A stretch of DNA of 64,000 nucleotides. It comes from Owenia fusiformis. Lineage: Eukaryota > Annelida > Polychaeta > Sabellida > Oweniidae. The stretch spans positions 505,341 to 569,340 of the forward strand of contig CAIIXF020000008.1 in NCBI GenBank assembly GCA_903813345.2, read 5' to 3'. Below, piece by piece: positions 12,494 through 23,282 of the stretch (positions are counted from its first letter, which is position 1; every line of letters begins with the position of its first letter). The position numbers were made by a program, and so were the translations under genes. A model generated the notes under the pieces. It did not search any database, was not told the DNA's origin, and was given only the letters and a program-made list of their open reading frames with translations.

Positions 12494-14376
12494 TTATGCT
12501 GGACTCGAACAGGAACCTGACACCTGACATGAGCTTGATTTTGGGACGAATGTATTATTGTGCTTCTCTATACAACAAACAATTTTCCCTGACAAAATCA
12601 CAGATACTGTCCCAAGAATGAATGCTACAATTCCTAAGCCAGCCATAATGGAATTAAGAATGAGTTTTCCTACTACATGTGCCGATGTGTGTTCAGTTGA
12701 AACCGATGTAGTGTTCCCCTGAATGGGATCTATGTGGCTATTGTTGCTGGTGTTTTTGTTATTAATATTGAGTATCATGCTGCTTCGTACTTGAATGACA
12801 CCCTTGATGTGGATTCCTATTATACACAGGGAGACAAGTATCAAGATGGCATTGAACAACAGCCAGACACCTGCAAGTAAAAACAATTCAATTGATATGA
12901 TGACAGCTTTGCTTATTTCTACATATGATTTTATTATAGCTTTTGCTCATCTGTGTTTGCTCATCCATCCAGTCAGTCATCAATATTACGTGCATTATGT
13001 CATTAATATTAAAAAAATATATCAAAAACAAAACATTTTCACTGGCTCATTTGTGAAAAATTGATTATTATTTTAAAGAGATTAGGTTGCGTTAAAATTA
13101 ATTATTGAATAGAGTATCGTGACATCATATATCATTGTAAAATAGTAAGCAATATAATAATGTAGTTTATTGCTGTAACAAATTTCTCAAATTGATCTCA
13201 TACCTTTTCATTATCACAATGAACGAGTTTGACAGGAAAGAGGTAATAATAGGTCTGTGAAAGAGGTAATAAGGTCTGTGAAAGAGGTAATAAGCAGCCT
13301 GTGAAAGAAGTAATCAGCTGTATATGAAAGAGGTAATAAGAAGTCTATGAAAGAGGTAATAAGAGGTTTATTAAAGAGGTAATAAGAGGTCTGTGAAAGA
13401 GGTAATAAGAAGTCTATGATAGAGGTAATAATAGGCTTATTAAAGAAGTAATAAGAAGTCTATGAAAGAGGTAACACAAGATTTATAAAAGAGGTAATAA
13501 GAGATCTGTGGAATAGGTAATATGAGTTATGAGGTCTTTGTAAGAGGTAATAAGAGGTCTATGTAAGAGGTAATAAGAGGTTTATAAAAGAGGTAATAAG
13601 AGATCTGTGGAAGAGGTAGAATAAGGTATGAGGTCTTTGGAAGTGGTAATAAGAGTTATATGAAAGAGGTAATAAGAAATCTATGAAAGGTTTATAAAAA
13701 GGTAGTGGAATAGGTAATACAAGGTATGAGGTCTTTGAAAGAGGTAATAATAGGTCTATGAAAGAGGTAATAAGCAGTCTGAAAGAGGGAATAAGAAGTC
13801 TATGAAAGAGGTAATGAAAGGTCAGTAAAACATGTAATAAGAGTTCTGTTGATGAGATAATTATAAGGTCATTTATGAACTATAGCTAATATAGCTAAAG
13901 TTTCAGTAGGTCAACGTCACCCAATACTATAAGTATCCTGCTATTTGTTATGTCACAAATTGTCTACAGCTTGTCTACAATTATTAAATATATGTACTCA
14001 CCTGCCTATGGGATTATTTTCATTCGATGTTTTTTTTAAATATACAAATCTAGTTCAGTCAGTTACTGAAATAAATGTCATCTAACATACCTATGAAAGT
14101 GTCATTTTTATGTTTTGAGGCAAGTATTCCTATGACCCCTGTGAATATAATGACAGCTCCGCCCCATAGGCCTGTAGCACTGTTGAGAAAATGCTTGTCT
14201 TTTAACTCACTTGCAGATACATTGATTGCAATTGCTAATATTCCCAATATGATGTTCATTATGGAGATACATTTCACACAAGTATGTGGCCAGCCTTGTC
14301 TATACCCTATTGAGGCTGATATAGATCCATATCGCCTTTGGCTATTAAGCCTAATAGATCCTGGGTACGTAGCCAT
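12494..14376 (-). CDS. Four-pass membrane protein, MS4A/CD20-like, two exons
   Basis: Exon 1 is 14091-14376 (ATG to donor gtatgt) and exon 2 is 12494-12870 (acceptor ttgtttttacttgcag to TAA). The phase-1 join gives 663 bp, 220 residues. Predicted layout: a cytosolic N-terminus of about 34 residues, TM1 (CISIMNIILGILAIAINV), a short loop, TM2 (GLWGGAVIIFTGVIGILA), a KHKND turn, and TM3 spanning the exon join (VWLLFNAILILVSLCIIG). A Ser/Thr/Asn-rich extracellular loop of about 45 residues has likely N-glycosylation sites, and is followed by TM4 (IMAGLGIVAFILGTVSVIL) and a short Cys-containing tail. The 'LWGGAVIIFTGVIGI' second helix followed by a small charged turn fits the MS4A/TMEM176 superfamily. 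Members act as plasma-membrane channels, chemoreceptors or adaptors. The exact subfamily is unclear. Confidence 0.7.
13236..13860. repeat. Degenerate ~22-bp minisatellite (gaaagaggtaataagaggtct)
   Basis: More than 20 imperfect units built on 'gaaagaggtaataagaggtct' with many substitutions and small indels. It lies wholly inside the intron of the MS4A/CD20-like gene. On the plus strand nearly every unit carries an aggtaa donor-like motif; because the gene runs on the minus strand these are antisense to it. Confidence 0.9.
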
Positions 14377-14399
14377 TGCCAGGGAAACGTGTGCCTCCT

Positions 14400-15767
14400 G
14401 ACAGTCAAATCAGAGAATTATAAGACTTTGTGTTATTAGGATATTTTGTTATTCCAATCTGTTCACTTGTCACTTTAAATACTCTTCTGTTATGTTGGAC
14501 TGATTTTTCAAGTTTAGGCAAAAATCAATATCTATTTTATAATAGTTAATATTTCCAGCTCATAGGAAATGGTTCTAATTCCTCTGCCATGCACGTCATA
14601 TTTATTCTGCGTAGGTGCGCTTGTTGCTCTGGTATGATAATCCTGTTACATACGAGGGTTGATCATAAAGTTCTCATAATATCTCTCTAATATCTTAATT
14701 TTTCAGTAGATTTGGAAAAGTATGTCGATCCCAGGTTATATGTGTTAAACAATTTCTATGTTAATCCAAGCTTTATTTATTTATGTTGGTTGAGTGGTTG
14801 AGTGGTCCTTGTTCTTTGGGAGTTGCTGTCTGGAAAACATTGGTAACTACATTATTAACATAAAGTAGAAGGGATATGGATAACTTGAGAAGAATTTCTT
14901 AAAACTGTCTTTATTTTTATTAGATTTCAACCTTCAATAAACTTGGTCTCGTGTCTTTTTCAGAAAATAGAATTAGTATTGTAATGGAAAAATTTGCATC
15001 CTTTTCGAAAATATTGCTTCACTTATTTAACATGTACTCCTTTGACATCTTTTGACATATAACATTTGTGATAATAGTAATAGCTACAATATAAAATGCA
15101 AAAAGCACTTCTGGAGCTCCAAATACTTGGGCAACTATATAAATCCTGTTTCTATAGAAAAATATATCTTTTTTTCAATTCAAAATTGTTGGGGTCTTTG
15201 GAGAATCTACCTTACCTAAAATTCACATTTGAATTTTCAAGTTGATAAACAATTTTTTAATTCATATTTTTAGCTGTAATTTAACATGTATTTTCAAATA
15301 TGATATCACCAATTTCCTGTTTGCAGTATCAGAAAAAAAGTAGGGCAATAATTGTTATTTGCAAATTGGATATTGTTATCGCAAATGCACCACCAGAAAG
15401 GAAAAATGTTATTTTAGCCAAATGCCGAAACAAGGTTAATTAAAATGTATTTGTATAAATAGTGTTAACACCTGTTCCCTTTAGTGTAAACAACACCAAA
15501 AATAGTTTTGCAAAATATATTATATTCTGTTAAAATACCCCCCCCCCCTTCCTTGTGTTTCTATACCCTCAGGGAACCCATTATAACCACACCTGATCTT
15601 TATGATAGCTCTCAAGTGCTGATATTTATATTGGTTCTTGTGTTTGACAGATCATGAGTAAAGAAGTGATAGCATGAGAAGCAATTTATGGTGGTGTAAC
15701 ATATTGTTGTTGCTATGGTAATCTACTCATAACATGACTTATTTTCCAAGTATAAAACAAAATAATC
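14400..15767. other. Gene-free interval upstream of the LINE/satellite block
   Basis: No coding region seen. At 14652 there is a tacgagggttgatcataaag motif, shared with 53244, which resembles the end of a mariner-type element. A run of C residues lies at 15538-15548. Confidence 0.45.
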
Positions 15768-16215
15768 AAAGCTTGATTATTCCGACCATGCACTAATGAG
15801 AATTACAGACATTATTCCCCTTTTTAAGGTTTTCGGCATACAAATCCAAGCTTGATTATTCAGGCCGTGCACTAATGAGAATTACAGACATTATTCCCCT
15901 TTTAAAGGATTTCAGCATACAAATCTGAGCTTGATTATTCGGACCATGCACTAATGAGAATTACAGACATTATTCCCCTTTTTAAGGATTTCAGCATACA
16001 AATCCAAGCTTGATTATTCCAACCATCCGCTAATGAGAATTACAGACATTATTCCCCTTTTTAAGGATTTCAGCATACAAATCCAAGCTTGATTATTCCG
16101 ACCATGCACTAATGAGAATTACAGACATTATTCCCCTTTTTAAGGATTTCAGCATACAAATCTGAGCTTGATTATTCAGGCCGTGCACTAATGAGAATTA
16201 CAGACATTATTCCCC
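15768..16215. repeat. 79-bp satellite, left block (about 5.7 copies)
   Basis: The unit contains gcttgattattccgaccatg, then cactaatgagaattacagac, then attattccccttttt and tttcagcatacaaa. Copies start near 15768, 15847, 15926, 16005, 16084 and 16163. The block ends abruptly at attcccc (16209-16215), where LINE sequence begins. The same array resumes at 22032, so the LINE pair was inserted into it. Confidence 0.92.
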
Positions 16216-16847
16216 CACCCCCTCCCACAGTGCATATTATGTACAGCTCAAATGGGACAAAACTTGCTGGTATAATGAAAGGCAAGGAAAGCAGAATCAA
16301 GGTGACATCTTCAGTGTACAGTGGAGCCCGAGTAGAAGATGCCACCCATGTGATACAAAATGGAGACATACCAACTTCTACAGATTATAAAATCCTAGGA
16401 TTTGGAACAAACAACGTTCAAACTGATACCCCACAAGAGATTATCTATGGACTTAAAAATCTCATACAGACTGCACGAAACCGCCACAAAACATCAAAAC
16501 TCATCCTTGCTGGACTACACCATAGAGGTGATTCTAATTCTGATGAACAGATTTACCAGATGAACTGTAACATTGATCAGATTAACTGTGCAATGGAAGC
16601 GTTTTGCCATCAACAACATGTTGGTTTCATTGACATCAACAAGATCAATAGATCAACTGCCAACCACCCAAACTTTAGTGTTCTCTTTAGAGATAGATTG
16701 CATTTCAACTTCCAGGGTAGAGACAGCATGGTGAATGCAATGATTTCAACCATGAAGAATGGACTTTCAACAGGCTTGAGGACTTATTCCTCAGTCCTAG
16801 CTGAAAGGGTAAACCCTCACAATTCTCGATACATCCCCAAGTTTTAA
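16215..16847 (+). CDS. LINE A ORF1, SGNH esterase-like domain (5'-truncated)
   Basis: The open frame starts in satellite sequence at 16191, so its annotated N-terminus is an artefact; LINE-derived codons begin about 16216. The protein has FGTNN (block III-like), a long helix region YGLKNLIQTARNRHKTSKLI followed by LAGLHH, and then FRDRLHFNFQGRDSM, which carries the D..H pair typical of the last SGNH/GDSL block. This corresponds to the second half of the esterase domain found in ORF1 of CR1-type LINEs. The first half, with the nucleophile serine, is missing, so catalytic activity is not expected. It stops with TAA at 16845-16847, 35 bases before the ORF2 frame opens. Confidence 0.75.
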   Translation, partial: PPPPTVHIMYSSNGTKLAGIMKGKESRIKVTSSVYSGARVEDATHVIQNGDIPTSTDYKILGFGTNNVQTDTPQEIIYGLKNLIQTARNRHKTSKLILAGLHHRGDSNSDEQIYQMNCNIDQINCAMEAFCHQQHVGFIDINKINRSTANHPNFSVLFRDRLHFNFQGRDSMVNAMISTMKNGLSTGLRTYSSVLAERVNPHNSRYIPKF

Positions 16848-19800
16848 ACAGTGATCAGTGTGATTGCATCCATGATACTAATTTGGATACTATAACAACT
16901 TACTCCATTATAGAATCCAAGCATGTTATTGACTTTAATGCTCAACCATATGTTAATAATGTCCAACCTTCTGTAAATAATGTTCAACCTTCTGTAAATA
17001 ATGTTCAATTATGTGCTCATAATCAGAAATCTCATTCCTTAAAAACACATGTTAATAATGTGCAGTCACTTAATGTTAATGAGCAATCACATGTTGATAC
17101 AGTGCAATCATGTATTAGTAAATGTAGTATGCAATCAAGTTTAGAGCATAGTAGTGAGAGTAGCAGCCAAGCAAGAAATGTTGATCAAAATAACTCTAAA
17201 CCCAAAAAATGCTCATTGAACAGTTCATTGAAAAATCAAGGTTTAAGTTGTTTATTTTGGAATATCAATAGACTTTCAGACAAATTACATAATGACAATA
17301 CTATAAATGAACTTTTCAGCAAATATGCAATTATATTTTTAAGTGAGACATGGTTGAATCCTGGTGAAACCCTGTCTTTTTCTGGTTACACTGTGCATAA
17401 TCTAGCAAGGAAACATAAAAATCATAATTCAAATGCATATTCAGGTGGCTTAGCTGTTTTTATTAAAGACACTTTTTACAATAATGCAATTGAAGTATTA
17501 AAACAAACTCATGATTTTTATGTTTGGATTAAAATCAAATCCTCATATTTTAATCTGGAAAATGATATCTTTATTTGCTTCATTTATATGCCTCATAAGG
17601 GTTCACCTTATGAAAATTTTGACAATTTTGATGTTTTGGAAAAATCGATAGCTTTTTATCAATCATCGGGTAAAACAATTATTTGTGGGGATATGAATGC
17701 CCGTACTGCCACTTTATCTGACTGTAATACTGTTGTATATGGATCAGATGATAAATTTACTAGCTCGTACTTTTTTAATGATCAGTGTAGAAATGATCCA
17801 CAAAAACCTGACCTTATTCCAGACCGGTTTTCAATGGATAAAAACATCAAAGCAGTAAATCAGACACATGGTCGTGACTTTATTAATTTATGTAAAGCCT
17901 CTGATCTAAGAATTTTAAATGGACGTTTTTTCCATGATAAAGGTATTGGTAAATTTACATACTTTAGATATCTGAAACAAAATGATAATGACCCTTTGAA
18001 AGGAAAATCGGTTATTGATTATGTAGCTTCGCAATCTGGATTACTCCACATGTTTACTGATTTTAAAGTTCATGACAGGCATCCTGATTCTGATCATTCA
18101 CCTGTACATTTCACACTTAATTTAAATCAACCAAAAGTAACAAATATTGAAGACAATACTGTTCAAAATTTACCTTACACCTACTTTAAATGGGATCGCA
18201 GTTTAAAAGAAACATTTACTGACGCATTACAGGATAACTTAAACAATGGGTTTCTTGATCAGTTTTACATTAATATGTGGCAAAATACCAGCTCCAATAG
18301 TCTATTGCAGGATCTTAAAGGTACTATTTATCATGCTTCTAAAAATACATTTCAGATTAAGTGTCTTAAGAAAAAAACTCAAAAATTCCCAGTGAACCCA
18401 TGGTTTAATAGTGAATGTAAACAACTGAAAAAGGACTTCCACTTAGCTATTAAACAAAACTTACCTGATAGTGTGACAGATGAAATTCAGAAAAAATATA
18501 ATCAAACCAAACAACGTGAAAAAAGAAGGTATCAGTCAGATCAATTAAAGTCCCTTATGTTCTTTAAATCAAATAATTCAACAGAATTTTGGAAAATGAT
18601 TAAATCTATGCCTGGAAATAAACAGCTAACAGAAATTCCAATTCAAACTCCAGAACTCTTCAGAGCATTCAAAAATCTTGGTCAATTGCCTAGTATGGAC
18701 TATTTTGATCATGAGGCACTAGTTGAGATGCAAATGTTCATTAATGAATATGATGTCAACAGTATTTTAACAGATGAAAGGAAATTGAGTGATAATGTCC
18801 TAAATAACAATATTCAAGAATCTGAAGTGTATACGGCCTTAAATAAAGTTAATGATAATAAATCTGCTGGGATTGATGGTTTACCCTCAAGCATAATTAA
18901 GAACTGCATATCACTTGTTCCTGATATCACTGCTCTTTTTAATCATATTTTTCTAAGTGGAGATTACCCAAATGAATGGAGCATAGGCATGTTGTCAACT
19001 ATTTTTAAACAAGGTAGTAAAATTGATCCTGATAATTATAGAGGAATAAATGTTTTAGCTTGTATAGGCAATGTGTTCGACTCAGTCATCCAGAATAGAC
19101 TTGTTTTCAATGCTGAAATGTTGAACACCCAAGATCCACTTCAAGGTGCCTATAAAACTGGACATCAGACAAGTGACAATTTATATATCTTAAGCACTCT
19201 TATATCTCACTATAAACGATTGAAGAAACCAGTATATTGTATTATGATTGACTTCAAAAAAGCGTTTGATTTTGTAAATAGGTCTGCACTAATGTATAAA
19301 CTATGCAAAGCAGGTATATCACCAAGTTCAAATATTTTCAAAATTATTTCCAGTATGTATAAAAAATCCAAAGCTTGCCTCAAACTCAAAGATGGTATCA
19401 CCCCTACTTTTGAGACAGATGCCGGTGTAATGCAGGGCTCTGTCCTTAGTACTTATTTATTTAACCACTTTCTTGATGATTTGTCAGACTATTTACCGAA
19501 GGAGTATGGACTTCAATTTGACGGTGATAAGATAAACCATTTACTTTGGGCTGATGATTTAATTTTATTGTCAAATACTGAAGATGGAGCGCAAAAAATG
19601 TTAAATTGTTTATTTAAGTTCTGTAAGAGGTATCACCTTATTGTTAACACATTAAAGACGAAATCAATAATTTTTAATTCAAAATCCAATGTGCAATTCA
19701 CTTTTAATGACAACATTATTGAAAGCGTTAACCACTATAAATATTTGGGCTGCATATTTAATAATAACATTAATTTTGATAAACACATAGATTATCTCCA

Positions 19801-20950
19801 AGAACAGGCAAGGAAAGCCCTTTTTAAAATTAAGCAACAGTATCTTGCATTGCACCTTTTTGACTCTTTAGTTGAACCTATCCTAACTTATGCTTCAGAG
19901 GTGTGGATTAATGAAAAACATCTTAAGACAATAGAGACAATGCATTTATCTTTTCTTAAAAGTTTATTAGGTGTTAAAAAATCAACAGCAACACCAGCAG
20001 TCTATGGAGAATTAGGACGTTACCCATTAAAAATACGTTTTGAAATTAAGTTAATTAAATATTGGCTCCGTTTAATTCATCTATCACCTGGAAACATTCT
20101 TCATAAAACATATACGCATGACCGTGAAATGAGCCAACTGGGTTTTAAAGGCACTTGGTCAAACAAAATCACTGATATTTTGAAAAAATGTGATTTATTC
20201 TCATATTGGGAAACTCAAAAGATCGATGATGATTATATTTTTATCAAGATGATAACAAAAAAACTGTATCAGAATTATAAGTCTCAGTGGCAGAAAGATA
20301 TTTTCAAATATCCTGTTTTAAGAACTTACATAACATTCAAAAATGTCTTTGAAAGAGAGGGTTATTTAAATATACAAAATAAAAATTACAGACAAGCAAT
20401 AAGTAGATTTAGGCTTAGTTCACACAAATTACATATAGAAATTGGTCGTCATTTGAAGCCTAAGCCAAGACCTTTGGATGAACGTTTATGTAATATGTGT
20501 GGTATTTTAGAAGATGAACAACACTTTATCATGGTGTGTAAGAAAAATACAACAGAGAGAAAACTTTTGTTTGACACCCTTACGCAATTTAATTTTGTAG
20601 GAAGTCCTAACTTTATTTTCAAAAAGCTTTTGTCTCATAAAAATTCTTATGTAATTTTACATCTAGCAAAGTTCATTTATCATTCATTCAAAAAACTGGA
20701 TTAATATTGTAACAATGATACATCACACTGATGTTTTAAATTCTGTCATGTTGTATCTGTATTTTACAATAATCTCATTTTTGTATTTTACATTTTGTGA
20801 TGCTGTAATTGTATTTTACAACTTTGTATATTTCCTATGAAGTAGTTAGTTTAGTCTTAGTTTAATTTTGTATATTGTAGTTTGTAGTGACTAATATGTC
20901 ATTGCAATGACATCAGAGAGTCAATAAAAGATATATATATATATATAAAA
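16216..20950 (+). mobile_element. CR1/Jockey-group non-LTR retrotransposon (LINE A), 5'-truncated
   Basis: A nearly complete LINE: the truncated ORF1, an intact-looking ORF2 of about 1,270 codons, a 3' UTR of about 200 bp, and a tail of gtcaataaaagatatata. The 5' boundary is the switch from satellite to non-satellite DNA at 16216. The 7-bp word attcccc lies at the left edge (16209-16215) and recurs at the right edge of LINE B (22032-22038), consistent with a target-site duplication flanking the whole A+B block. The C-terminal signature GELGRYPLKIRF and the esterase-like ORF1 suggest a Daphne/CR1-like clade; that placement is inference. Confidence 0.88.
16883..20704 (+). CDS. LINE A ORF2: AP endonuclease, reverse transcriptase, C-terminal zinc-binding domain
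   Basis: A single uninterrupted frame of about 1,273 codons. Residues 1-110 are low complexity and include three SVNNVQP-type repeats. The APE-type endonuclease spans about 120-410: LFWNINRL near 124, SETWL near 153, GDMNART near 269 and SDHSPVHF near 403. The reverse transcriptase spans about 650-970: IDFKKAFDF near 788, GVMQGSVLS near 850 and the catalytic LLWADDLILL near 890. The usual Y/F before ADD is W here. A C..C...H....C knuckle (CNMCG, H, C) sits near 1203. The frame opens with a TTG; the first in-frame ATG is near residue 83, still before the endonuclease. Compared with LINE B it lacks a short NDVPIS-like stretch before ALHLFDSL. It looks recently active because no stops or frameshifts have accumulated. 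Confidence 0.9.
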   Translation: MDTITTYSIIESKHVIDFNAQPYVNNVQPSVNNVQPSVNNVQLCAHNQKSHSLKTHVNNVQSLNVNEQSHVDTVQSCISKCSMQSSLEHSSESSSQARNVDQNNSKPKKCSLNSSLKNQGLSCLFWNINRLSDKLHNDNTINELFSKYAIIFLSETWLNPGETLSFSGYTVHNLARKHKNHNSNAYSGGLAVFIKDTFYNNAIEVLKQTHDFYVWIKIKSSYFNLENDIFICFIYMPHKGSPYENFDNFDVLEKSIAFYQSSGKTIICGDMNARTATLSDCNTVVYGSDDKFTSSYFFNDQCRNDPQKPDLIPDRFSMDKNIKAVNQTHGRDFINLCKASDLRILNGRFFHDKGIGKFTYFRYLKQNDNDPLKGKSVIDYVASQSGLLHMFTDFKVHDRHPDSDHSPVHFTLNLNQPKVTNIEDNTVQNLPYTYFKWDRSLKETFTDALQDNLNNGFLDQFYINMWQNTSSNSLLQDLKGTIYHASKNTFQIKCLKKKTQKFPVNPWFNSECKQLKKDFHLAIKQNLPDSVTDEIQKKYNQTKQREKRRYQSDQLKSLMFFKSNNSTEFWKMIKSMPGNKQLTEIPIQTPELFRAFKNLGQLPSMDYFDHEALVEMQMFINEYDVNSILTDERKLSDNVLNNNIQESEVYTALNKVNDNKSAGIDGLPSSIIKNCISLVPDITALFNHIFLSGDYPNEWSIGMLSTIFKQGSKIDPDNYRGINVLACIGNVFDSVIQNRLVFNAEMLNTQDPLQGAYKTGHQTSDNLYILSTLISHYKRLKKPVYCIMIDFKKAFDFVNRSALMYKLCKAGISPSSNIFKIISSMYKKSKACLKLKDGITPTFETDAGVMQGSVLSTYLFNHFLDDLSDYLPKEYGLQFDGDKINHLLWADDLILLSNTEDGAQKMLNCLFKFCKRYHLIVNTLKTKSIIFNSKSNVQFTFNDNIIESVNHYKYLGCIFNNNINFDKHIDYLQEQARKALFKIKQQYLALHLFDSLVEPILTYASEVWINEKHLKTIETMHLSFLKSLLGVKKSTATPAVYGELGRYPLKIRFEIKLIKYWLRLIHLSPGNILHKTYTHDREMSQLGFKGTWSNKITDILKKCDLFSYWETQKIDDDYIFIKMITKKLYQNYKSQWQKDIFKYPVLRTYITFKNVFEREGYLNIQNKNYRQAISRFRLSSHKLHIEIGRHLKPKPRPLDERLCNMCGILEDEQHFIMVCKKNTTERKLLFDTLTQFNFVGSPNFIFKKLLSHKNSYVILHLAKFIYHSFKKLD

Positions 20951-22031
20951 AATTTAACGATGTTCCTATCTCCGTTGCCCTGCATCTTTTTGATAGCTTG
21001 GTTGAACCAATTTTAATGTATGCCTCTGAGATATGGTATAGTAAGAAGCATGTAAAAGCTATAGAAGCAATACACTTATCATTCCTTAAATGTTTGCTTC
21101 GTGTGAAAAAATCAACAGCTACACCGGCTGTTTATGGGGAGCTAGGACGTTATCCTTTAAAAATTCGTTTCAACATTAAGCTGATTAAATATTGGCTGCG
21201 TTTAATGAAATTACCTGAAGAAAATATGCTCAATAAATCATATTTGTATGACCTTGAAATGAATGGTTTAGGTTACTCTGGCACTTGGTCCAGTAAAGTT
21301 ATTGACATATTAAAACAATGTGATTTATTCTCTCATTGGTTGACTCAAAATGTTGAAGATGATTATATATTTATTCAAATGATCACAAAGAAATTAAAAA
21401 GTAATTATGCACTTCAATGGAAACAGGATATTCTTACTTTTCCTGTTCTTAGAACTTATATAAAATTCAAAAATACTTTCACCAAAGAATTATATTTAAA
21501 CATTCAAAATAAAAAGTATAGACATGCATTAACTAGGCTCAGGATGAGTTCACATAAATTACAGATAGAAGTTGGGCGGTACTCAAAACCAAAGCCAAAA
21601 CCCACAAGTGAAAGTTTGTGTAGTGAATGTGGGGTAATTGAGGATGAGCTTCACTTTATCACAAGCTGTACAAAGAACTTAAAACACACAGAGCTTTTGT
21701 TTGAAACTTTAGAATCTGATCTGAAACAGTGCAAAGATCCAGATAAACTGTTTGAAACTATAATGTCTAGTAAAAGCTCTCATGTTAACTTACATTTAGC
21801 CAAATTTGTATATCACTCTTTTAAAAATTTGGAAAATGATTAATATTATGTAAACATTTTTTAAAACACATGTATTATGGATACACCACACTGATATCAT
21901 ACCCTGACATGTGAAACTGATGTAAAGTAGTTTTGTAGTATGTAGTTGTAGTTTGTAGTTTTTTGTACACTGTAGTGACTGATATGTCATTTACATGACA
22001 TGGTTATTGAGTCAATAAAAGATATATATAT
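20951..22031 (+). mobile_element. LINE B, 5'-truncated copy of a related CR1-group LINE
   Basis: It begins at a truncated point with FNDVPISVALHLFDSLVEP, then continues open to 21843 through YGELGRYPLKIRF and the C-terminal knuckle (CSECG, H, C), with clear protein-level similarity to LINE A but many substitutions. It has its own 3' UTR and ends gtcaataaaagatatatata. It lies directly after the A-T tail of LINE A in the same orientation. No ATG-initiated product is likely; it is a dead fragment. Confidence 0.88.
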
Positions 22032-22603
22032 ATTCCCCTTTTTAAGGATTTCAGCATACAAATCCAAGCTTGATTATTCCGACCATGCACTAATGAGAAT
22101 TACAGACATTATTCCCCTTTTTAAGGATTTCAGCATACAAATCCAAGCTTGATTATTCCGACCATGCACTAATGAGAATTACAGACATTATTCCCCTTTT
22201 TAAGGTTTTCGGCATACAAATCCAAGCTTGATTATTCCGACCATGCACTAATGAGAATTACAGACATTATTTCCCCTTTTTAAGGATTTCAGCATACAAA
22301 TCTGAGCTTGATTATTCCGACCATGCACTAATGAGAATTACAGACATTATTCCCCTTTTTAGGGGTTTCAGCATACAAATCCAAGCTTGATTATTTCGAC
22401 CATGCACTAATGAGAATTACAGACATTATTCCCCTTTTTAAGGATTTCAGCATACAAATCCAAGCTTGATTATTCAGGCCGTGCACTAATGAGAATTACA
22501 GACATTATTCCCCTTTTTAAGGATTTCAGCATACAAATCCAAGCTTGATTATTCCGACCATGCACTAATGAGAATTACAGACATTATTCCCCTTTTTAAG
22601 GTT
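22032..22603. repeat. 79-bp satellite, right block (about 7 copies)
   Basis: Same unit as 15768-16215, resuming in the same phase at attccccttttt. It ends at about 22603, where a minus-strand LINE tail fragment begins (ttggtcatacctgcacagac). Confidence 0.92.
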
Positions 22604-22815
22604 GGTCATACCTGCACAGACAGCATCGCAGCCACATTGAAATAGTAAATGATTTACTATATCTTGAAATAAATGCCCGCATTTTTCACATAAATGATCG
22701 GTTTCTTTGTCTACTGGAAGCACTTGATTTTTCCAGGTTGATTTCAAATAATGATTCAGTTGTCTTTTCAAATTTGAATTGAAGAGACATTTATTTAATC
22801 AAAGTAAAAGGTTTC
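22604..22815 (-). pseudogene. LINE C-terminal fragment (zinc knuckle), minus strand
   Basis: The minus frame reads KCLFNSNLKRQLNHYLKSTW, then DHLCEKCGHLFQDIVNHLLF and a terminal QC. The C..C.........H....C knuckle is the hallmark of LINE ORF2 C-termini. It is only about 70 codons long and abuts satellite at one end. Confidence 0.6.
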
Positions 22816-23282
22816 AGAAACTGTATTATTGCGGCGACCGCAAAGTTAATATAATTCATGCGCGGTTTAAATTAGCTGATCGACGCTCCAAGTTGTCCCC
22901 TCTGTGGAAATGGTAATGAAACAATCATGCATTTTATCCTTAGCTGTCCATATCACAACGTTCAACGAAATGATCTACTAAACACATTTAATGAAATATG
23001 CATAGACAAACCCTCGATTAGTTTGTCAACAAATCATGAAAAAGTTAACATTATTCTCAATGGGAGTATTTTTCTTTCTGACGAGGAAAACAAATTATTA
23101 TTCGAAGAACTCTATCGATATTTCATTAATTCACGAAGATTTTAAAAATGATTTTATGTCTCCCAATGCTGCATCTCCCCCCCTCCTTTTTACCAGTGAT
23201 AACATTAAATAATGTGTATGGAAAACATTTTGTATTAGCTGATAGCTATTAATGTAATCCAATAAATATAGTATTACACAAA
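22816..23282 (+). pseudogene. LINE C-terminal fragment, plus strand, frameshifted
   Basis: A frame with GDRKVNIIHARFKLADRRSK is followed, one frame over, by CPLCGNGNETIMHFILSCPY and a Glu/Lys-rich tail ending in TAA at 23145. The CPLCG...H...C knuckle identifies a LINE ORF2 end. A deletion between the two blocks causes the frameshift. The fragment ends in an AATAAATATAGT-type tail near 23262. It lies head-to-head with the fragment at 22604-22815. Confidence 0.65.

Noticed and set aside
14059-14401. Plus-strand ORF of 108 codons
   Set aside because: Antisense shadow of exon 1 of the MS4A/CD20-like gene.
16191-16215. Start codon of LINE ORF1 at 16191
   Set aside because: It lies inside the 79-bp satellite unit; LINE-derived sequence begins only at about 16216.
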